Origin: Haliotis asinina
Taxonomy: Eukaryota > Mollusca > Gastropoda > Lepetellida > Haliotidae
DNA: 64,000 nt
Direction of reading: 5' to 3'
Assembly (NCBI RefSeq): GCF_037392515.1
Contig: NC_090283.1
Location: 17,826,501-17,890,500 of the forward strand
Shown: positions 57,966-64,000 of the stretch, piece after piece
How positions within the stretch are numbered: the stretch's first letter is position 1
Layout: every line of letters starts with the position of its first letter
Translations under genes and position numbers: made by a program
Notes under the pieces: generated by a model
Told to the model about the DNA's origin: nothing
Databases searched by the model: none
What the model saw: the letters and a program-made list of their open reading frames with translations, nothing else

Positions 57966-58520
57966 TTTGAGCGAAATATTCTCAACTACGGTGTTAAACT
58001 CCGTTTGGCCTCTCCTGGATATAAGAGACCGCTAGCAGTGACCCCAGTGCGAGGAATGTAGAGGAAACGAGGTCAGAACTACAATTTAATGCTTTGTCTA
58101 CAGTAAGTCCATTCGAGTCAGTGGCGCGGAACATGTGTGACACGTGCTATCCAGGAAATGAAATATACAATAGTTCACTTGTCACGCGATTACATGTCGT
58201 TTTCCTCTAACGGAGATCCAGAGAGAAGGTAAAACGAGTCTCCCTTCTGGGAGTGGTATAAAAGCCTTGGTCACGAGGAAGGTATGTTGCATGTTTTGAT
58301 GAGAAATTTTATTTGGTATAATGTGTGCCTAGCATATTATCACTTGCTACACTCACCCTGCTAAGTAAAACGGATGAAACAGCATGGCTTTCGCAACTCT
58401 TGATTGATGTAGATGACGCCTGTGGCAATAAACGTTTCGGCTAGTGACAGGAGACAATTAACTTTGCGACAGGCCTGTTGAAAGAGTCCGTAAGTTTCAA
58501 ATATATTTTCATGTAATACA
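57966..58520. other. no feature recognised
   Basis: No gene or repeat seen. Confidence 0.35.
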
Positions 58521-58524
58521 TTTC

Positions 58525-58665
58525 TTATTTGGGATTACTCTTTCTCAGTAAAGTACATATTCTAGTTACTATGCTGGTTTGAGGCCCAACCGGGATTCGA
58601 ACTTAAACTCTCAGAATCAGGCATCTATTCGCCACAAAGTCTGCAATCTAACCCACTCAGCTTCC
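58525..58665 (-). repeat. SINE-C copy
   Basis: Tail TTTGGGATTACTCTTTCTCA (antisense) followed by the antisense head with B box GGGATTCGAACTT. It shows the normal head-tail order of the SINE at 53.3 kb. Confidence 0.65.
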
Positions 58666-58719
58666 GCGTCTTCCAAACGCCACATTTGTAAATTGCATTG
58701 TGTGTTCGTATGTTTCGTA

Positions 58720-58850
58720 GCCATTGGGAAGATCGATGCTCATGATGTCTCTCACTGGCTTCTCTGGTCCAGACTTAATCATTTACCAAGTGCAATCACA
58801 TATCTGGAACAACTGTTGTGTTCGGCGTTACAAACAATGAAACAAACAAA
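58720..58850 (+). repeat. SINE-A 3' part, diverged
   Basis: GATCGATGCTCATGATGTCT, GGTCCAGACTTAATCATTTA, GTTCGGCGTTACAAAC. Confidence 0.6.
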
Positions 58851-59014
58851 CAAACATATCCTTTTCAGGCATACAAAATCTCCCCTAGCTCACGTGCCAG
58901 TGTATGTATTGTGTTTAAGTATATGAGTCTTAAATGTCCACAGTAGCATCTCGGTGGCCATAACGGATGTGCACTAACCGCTCCTTCACTGGAATATGTA
59001 TAATAATATAAGAT

Positions 59015-59017
59015 AAT

Positions 59018-59052
<35 letters not shown>

Positions 59053-59055
59053 GTT
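59015..59055. repeat. (CAGA)n tail of a LINE
   Basis: About nine CAGA units (CTGT on minus) that end the LINE remnant. Confidence 0.85.
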
Positions 59056-59500
59056 TATTTGTATATGTGGCCCTAAGGCCAATAGTACGTCTGAGAGAAA
59101 TCTTTACAATGCATATATGCGCTACCTGTAATTTCATATGTTGCTATTACATGAAAAAATCTATAGACACTCATTTATAATTTACATTACTTTCTCTGAA
59201 CCTATGTATGTGGTACAACAAAAGAGCTAGCTTAAACAATAGGTCCGTATCTTCTGTGCGGAGCAGCATACAGAATTTGTGTCTCGAGGGTTGGTTATGA
59301 AAGAAACTAGGCAGATATTTTTTTCTAAATATTGTATTGCGGGCATATAAGTAGTACATGTTACTCATCCTCTTGCGATAGATTACAGAATGGACATTGG
59401 GTATCTATTGTATTTACAGTTTTGGCAAATCGTACAGCTTGGACATTAAAATTGTGGGCATTACATCTAAATTTCGTGAGCGCACGCTTAAGTTGTGGTG
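59020..59500 (-). pseudogene. non-LTR retrotransposon (LINE), C-terminal coding end
   Basis: On minus: RALTKFRCNAHNFNVQAVRF, then CPFCNLSQEDE and HVLLICPQYN, then KYLPSFFHNQPSRHKF and LLLYHIHRFRE. This matches the end of many LINE polyproteins (K-F-R-x3-H-x-L, a C-x2-C...E-D-E-x-H-x2-x2-C-P motif, then a basic domain). It has several stops. A short 3' UTR (GGCCTTAGGGCCACATATAC) and (CTGT)n tail follow. The reverse transcriptase is absent, as in 5'-truncated copies. Confidence 0.7.
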
Positions 59501-60049
59501 ATTTTTAAAGTAAATTTCTGTATTAATACAGTACATTGTATTTATATTCTGTATAAAAGTTTATAGACGTAGATAAAGTTATTTCATTGTACCAGATACT
59601 ATAGAAAAGATAGATAAGATAATATAAGATAATATAGTTGCTTTATAAATATACTGACGCACAAAAGAAAGTACACATTGGGACTAATATTTTGAAAAGT
59701 TTTACAAGTGACAAATATTATGTACGTATTCCCCAATACCACGGTACATATTTACGTTGGTCTTCAGAAAATGATATGGAACTGGCTGTTCAACCGAGTA
59801 GCAGATGTAGATGTATTTATGTTTATGCCGTGCACTTCACATGAAAATGGTCCTCATTGTTTTTCAAAGTCAGCCTCAATCTGCGTCATTCATTTACTTC
59901 ACTTCTTTGCCGTCGGATTTGCCACGACCACAACACTTGGGATGTCATGAATAAGGATGACAGCGCCACCTGTGACGAAGAAACCCCTAGCAGTATAGAA
60001 CGAAATAGTGTAACTTCGGTGAGATCGTACAGCCAGCCTGAAGCAAGGA
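59501..60049. other. no gene recognised
   Basis: GATAAGATAATATA strings near 59615 resemble those at 59000. Frames of 66-80 codons are not recognised. Confidence 0.35.
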
Positions 60050-60212
60050 GCCATTGAGGATAGTTTTACGCCGCTTCCAGCAATATTCCAGCAATATCAC
60101 AAGGGGAACACAAGAAATGGGCCTCACACATTTACCCATGTGGGGAGTCGAACCCGGGTGTTTGGTGTGACGGGTGAATGTGTAACCACTAGGCTACCTC
60201 TACAGCCCCGCC
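60050..60212 (-). repeat. SINE-B, full length
   Basis: On minus: GTAGCCTAGTGGTTACACAT (A box), GGGTTCGACTCCCC (B box), GATATTGCTGGAATATTGCT and GCGGCGTAAAACTATCC (tail shared with SINE-A). Confidence 0.85.
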
Positions 60213-60315
60213 TTAAAAAAGGACAGTGAAATATCATTGTGACATGACCAGTAAAATCAGTAAGTGTAGTTTTACTAAATCCCTAGTCTTAATGAACAAT
60301 TGATGGACCTTAGCG

Positions 60316-60472
60316 ATGAAGGCAGTGGGTATCCTAGTGTTTAAGCGTTCGCACGTCACGCCGAAAACCTAGTTTGATTCCTAAAATGGGTAGAATAATA
60401 GAAGCCCATTTCTGGTGTCCCCTGCCTTGCTATTGCTAGAATACTGCTAAATTGCAAACTCACTCAATCAAT
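60316..60472 (+). repeat. SINE-B, diverged
   Basis: GTATCCTAGTGTTTAAGCGT, AGTTTGATTCC, GCCCATTTCTGGTGTCCCC, ATTGCTAGAATACTGC, then CTCACTCAATC. Confidence 0.75.
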
Positions 60473-60662
60473 AGTAACCATTATTCTAAATATGTCATAT
60501 GTGCAAAAGGTATTGATGTATGCTAAGATATATATAAACGATCGAAAGCAGTGTTCGGACAGTTTTTAATTGTTCACTTAAGTGGAGTTCATATCACAAT
60601 TCATTATTCTGGAAACAGGACAAAACTTCAACACGCCACTGTAAAATACTGAATATGATTAC

Positions 60663-60783
60663 CCACCAGCTAAGAGTGAACCGAGCAAGACACGCACTCC
60701 CGAAAACAGTTTAGAAAGCCTATTCCCCAACTGATCTTGTCCCCGCTAAGTGTGTCGGTCAGGATGTAGGTACAACCATACAC
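60663..60783 (-). pseudogene. next MCT-like exon, frame disturbed twice
   Basis: A 121-bp exon between TTTATTCAG and GG|GTAATC. The first part, read in one frame, gives YGCTYILTDTLSGDKISWG, matching the SLC16 motif around 'L-x-D-x-x-G-x-x-K-x-x-x-x-G'. The second part, read one base off, gives SGVRVLLGSLLAGG, matching the 'G-V-x-x-L-G-x-P-L-A-G' helix. The phase set by the previous exon fits only the second part. The exon therefore carries an apparent +1 change near its start and a -1 change near TGTTTTCGG that compensate each other. This may be an assembly error or early decay. No further C-terminal exon was recognised. Confidence 0.5.
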
Positions 60784-61311
60784 CTGAATAAAGAGAAGAA
60801 AAACTAGACCCATTATTTTATGAACGAACACGAGGGGTGTTTCAGAACTGGACAAGATGCATTGAGCAAGGTGCTTGGAAACAAAGGAACAGAAAATTCA
60901 CTTCACTTGCAGAAAAAATACGACGGAAATGAAAAATGACGGAATATTTCTTGAAGACCCTTGAAGTCATCACTTTAGAGTAGTATTTGTTGCAGCATTT
61001 TATACTGAATGTGAAATATGCAAATGCAATTTCCAGTTTTTAAGTAAAACAAAACAAACAAACAAACAACAACAACAACAACAAAAACCCAAAACAGAGA
61101 ACCCCGTTACACATATCTGTAATAACAGTCTCAACAGGAAAATCTGAAAAATTACGCTAACAATATTTTTTCGATTATTGCTGGTTGGTGATGAGACAAT
61201 TGTAAGTTGTGAGATTTCAACATATTCCCAGCACTACCCTGACATAACCTAAAAACGCACTGAATATATATTTTACTCAGAAATTTTAAAAAAACCCATT
61301 AATTCACTTAC
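60784..61311 (-). other. intron between the MCT-like exons
   Basis: GTAAGT at 61311 and TTTATTCAG at 60784. (AAC)n near 61060-61085. Confidence 0.55.
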
Positions 61312-61765
61312 CTAAAAAGAAACCGAAGACTACAGCATACGTCATCAATGCGGGGAACGACATCATCAGTGGACATGGTATAGTGGCAAGTCCACACAGG
61401 TTACCGGCTGAAGCGAGTAGAGATACTCTGTTTAAACAGGGGATGTCGGATACCCGAGCAAACAGTAGGCGTCCCCCTAAGCTGGATATCCCGATGGCTG
61501 GAATCAGCCACGTTGCCCTCTCTTCGACGATATCCAGGTTATTTGCCAGGCCGAGAAGATGGTCGAATGGTACGAGGTGTGCCAAGGCCCCAGTAGCAGC
61601 TCCAATGAGGAAGAGGGTGTATTTGATGTTGATGAATGTTGCAAGGATGACTTTCGTCTCGGCGATGATGGCACCGGCGATAGAAACCTTGGAATCGTCT
61701 TTTTGGCTTGCTTTTGTGGGAGATAAAAGTAATTTTAACTTGTGAGAGAAGAATGTCTGGATTTT
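61312..61765 (-). CDS. monocarboxylate-transporter-like (MFS/SLC16) exon
   Basis: A 454-bp exon bounded by CTGTTTCAG at its start and AG|GTAAGT at its end. It encodes a cytosolic stretch (SPTKASQKDDSK) followed by several hydrophobic helices with MFS signatures: a P-x-D-H-x4-A-N motif at the expected place for a vP-x2-h-x4-A element, then SSLGGRLLFARVSD, which matches the conserved loop G-R-x3-G-x-x-x-D. It ends in GFFLG. This corresponds to the start of the C-terminal half of SLC16-type proteins, which move monocarboxylates or related solutes with protons. The N-terminal exons are not seen and are probably beyond the right edge of the window or unrecognised. The substrate cannot be told. Confidence 0.65.
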
Positions 61766-61904
61766 CTGAAACAGCAGTCTTATCTGTTTGTCAGAGGGGT
61801 TTTGGGTGTTAAATACTAACAGGTGTATGTAAATTGTGTTTATAGTGTCAGGGCATGCTTTCGTTTTTAGGAAACCCCTAGGGTCATTTGATTTACAGTG
61901 GGTC

Positions 61905-62110
61905 ACTCGTGCAGATCCGGGTCAGAATTGATCTTCAGTAACCTACGCTTGTGCTAAAAAGCGACGTACTGTTTCGGGTGTTAGGTTTCTGCCAATATTA
62001 TAAAGGGGAACATCAAAAATGGGCTTCATACAGTGTGTCCATGTGGAGAATCCAGCCTCTTTCTTCGGGGTGACGAGCGAACTTTGTAATCAGTGTGAAA
62101 CCTAACCGCA
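61905..62110. repeat. SINE-A head (plus) abutting a SINE-B fragment (minus)
   Basis: CAGATCCGGGTCAGAATTGA and TAAAAAGCGACG... (61905-61985) match the SINE-A head. CCAATATTATAAAGGGGAAC to TGTGGAGAATCCAGCC (61987-62110) is antisense SINE-B. Confidence 0.6.
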
Positions 62111-62538
62111 GTACATTTGATGAAACACAGATACCCGCTTTAAAATACATAAACAAATAAACACCCCAAAAGAGAACACTGATTGGAAAATAGTTGAATC
62201 AATTTACGATACACAAACATATACTCGACGTCATTAATGAATGGTCAAGCTGTTAGTAACACTATTTCCATTCAGTTGTGAAATGGTCGTATTTTGTTTG
62301 AAACATATGCAACTGAATCTTTTACGGACGTTTGTAACGGTATTGTCGTTGACATGTCATTATTGTGTTCTTTTGCGTCCGATACATTCTCTTACAAATG
62401 ACATATTTTTTATTCAGATAGTCAAAGTGGAAATCCACCAGTCACTTGATGTGAGTGATTTGCATGAACATGTCTGTCCATGGAAAGTGAAGGACAATGC
62501 ACATGCACTGATGTTTTTTTCACTGTCGTTCACTTAGG
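62111..62538. other. no gene recognised
   Basis: A 98-codon frame (62241-62537) has no recognisable domain. Confidence 0.3.
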
Positions 62539-62539
62539 A

Positions 62540-62688
62540 GATAAAGATCATGTATTGACCAATTTCCGGGTGAAGCACGGGAATGCATTTGGAACCGACG
62601 GCGTCAGCCGGAGGCTTCAAATGAAACATTCCCGTGCTTCAAATACTCAATATTACCCGGAAATTGGCCAACACGTGATGTTTATCGA
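62540..62688. repeat. palindromic element
   Basis: GATAAAGATCATGTATTGAC...CCAATTTCCGGG left, CCCGGAAATTGGCCAACACG...TGATGTTTATC right, with inner arms GAAGCACGGGAATG and CATTCCCGTGCTTC. Confidence 0.75.
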
Positions 62689-64000
62689 CATTGTAAACAC
62701 AAAAGTAAACCAAAAGGTTTCACTGTCTGCACTCGTTTACATCGAGTTCGGGTACAGCAGTGAAGTGTCATCAGCAGGTCGTTTCAGCTGGTTCTCATGG
62801 TAGCGTCTGGAGTTGCTCATTTGTGACGTCATTCTTTACGTCACAATATGATTTGAATGACGTCACCACGGTTGATGACTCAACAAAACACTTGTTTGCG
62901 AGGTCAATACGCGGTGAATAGTCTCGCAGTTTCTGGGAATCTAATACCATTTGATCGTGTTTTTCAACCAATTAGATTACAGAACACAGTGACTTTTGGT
63001 TTACAATGTTCAGTTACCTGTTTGAAATCGTAGCTTAAAATGAGGGGTTTTTTTTACATTTTTTTAAAGGGATCAGGCTACAGGTCTGTTTGAATTTGGT
63101 AGATGTCAGCTTTAATGTGAGTCAGAGCGATATTAGTAGACTGTGGCAGAGATTTCAAGTCAATGCATACCTGGAATATGCACCTCAACCAGGGCATAGA
63201 TTTTCGAAGCTCTCTTAGCGGTAAGACAGCCGTAAGTGCTACACGATAACAGTAACGTACGACTATCTTAGCGTTAACCCCCTGGATGCCGAGTTTTTTT
63301 CAGGCGCACATTTTCGTAACGTTTGAAAAGTGAGCGTTGTGCGAGATTTGCGATCGCGTGGCCCAGGTTCTGCGTACGGCTATGAAATTGCACAGACATG
63401 TAGAATATTTGATTTCCTATCCGTTGGTATAAATATAATTGCGGCTACCTCAGGGGTTTGAGAAATAGACACTGCTAAAAATTGTTCAAAACTTTTGTGT
63501 GTGTTAAAAAACAGTAAATTTCTCATTTTTTTATCGTGCACCAATAAAAGCACTCTGCTACGATTTTTTTAATTTGGCATCTTTACGGAAAGTGTGAGCG
63601 AAGAAAATACAGCTTGATATCTGAACGACATGAGTGTATATGAAATGGATGTATGTGTTAATGCATAACGTCATACTCACAAAATCACAAATGACCCGCA
63701 ATAAATGTCAAAAATCGATTTTCTACTATGACGTCAAACGTCGACAGAGAGGTCATGCACGTATAAAGATAAGGGGGCATAACTCAGCTATGGTTTACAT
63801 TAGGTCAATGTAACTCAGTTCACATGGAGAGAATTTGCTGTGGATATGGACAGTATATTTTCGTGATGTTTTGTTCACAGTGAACCAAACTATTCCAATA
63901 CAAATTTCCCCAATGTGAGAGGATACCTTTTGGTAGTTTCACAATTTGTAAGAAAAGATGCAAGTGTACTACATCAAAAATCAGGCAATAGCGATTTGGA
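62689..64000. other. no gene recognised
   Basis: Three TGACGTCA/TTACGTCA sites at 62820-62875. The rest is AT-rich. AAAGATAAGGGGGCATAACT near 63765 resembles a string common in mollusc repeats. Confidence 0.35.

Overview
The window looks like nuclear DNA of a marine gastropod mollusc, most likely an abalone (Haliotis). Genes are split by GT-AG introns, coding density is very low, and simple repeats are frequent. A dispersed ~260-bp repeat ending in (ACTC)n, which I recognise from abalone sequences, occurs about 13 times. The taxon assignment rests on recall and was not searched. Only two stretches look like host genes: an intact Toll-like receptor with two tandem TIR domains (46747-50250, minus) and a partial monocarboxylate-transporter-like gene (60663-61765, minus). 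Nearly everything else is mobile DNA, most of it decayed.

Layout. 1-8.3 kb: a decayed two-gene DNA transposon of the PIF/Harbinger-ISL2EU kind, with a THAP plus DDE transposase on the plus strand and a YqaJ/lambda-exonuclease-like gene converging on the minus strand. A Penelope-like retroelement (GIY-YIG domain, inverted flanking repeats, hammerhead-ribozyme-like motif, 12-bp target duplication) has inserted into it, and three palindromic elements lie in or near it. 10.6-13.3 kb (minus): a decayed zinc-finger/tyrosine-recombinase-like gene, recognisable from an acidic N terminus to a C-terminal GH...H-R-Y box. 13.8-20.2 and 27.5-32.4 kb: a mosaic of one non-autonomous repeat family, comprising an exact four-unit 250-bp tandem array, an inverted copy, a copy with ~350-bp inverted ends, and a linked segment repeated in direct orientation. 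22.0-24.9 kb: a transposon nest in which an IS630/Tc1-type transposase is cut in two by a Penelope-like fragment and a Tc1-like element with both terminal repeats and one nonsense codon.

33-46 kb: SINEs, minisatellites (notably a 50-bp unit array at 39.8-41.2 kb) and microsatellites. 46.2-50.3 kb: the receptor, whose last 17 codons lie inside a degenerate tandem repeat; a 3' splice site lies just upstream of the start codon, and a possible TATA-bearing first exon lies near 56.6-56.9 kb. 50.3-60 kb: SINEs, trinucleotide and CT/GT repeats, a Tc1 remnant, a SINE with a 5' inverted copy of its own tail, and a LINE 3' end. 60-64 kb: transporter exons, SINEs and a palindrome.

The genes do not form an operon. 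The biological themes are innate immunity (the receptor) and layered transposon insertion. The most notable items are the twin-TIR receptor and its repeat-derived tail, the ISL2EU transposase/exonuclease pair, the hammerhead-like hairpins with covarying stems, and the decayed tyrosine-recombinase-like gene.
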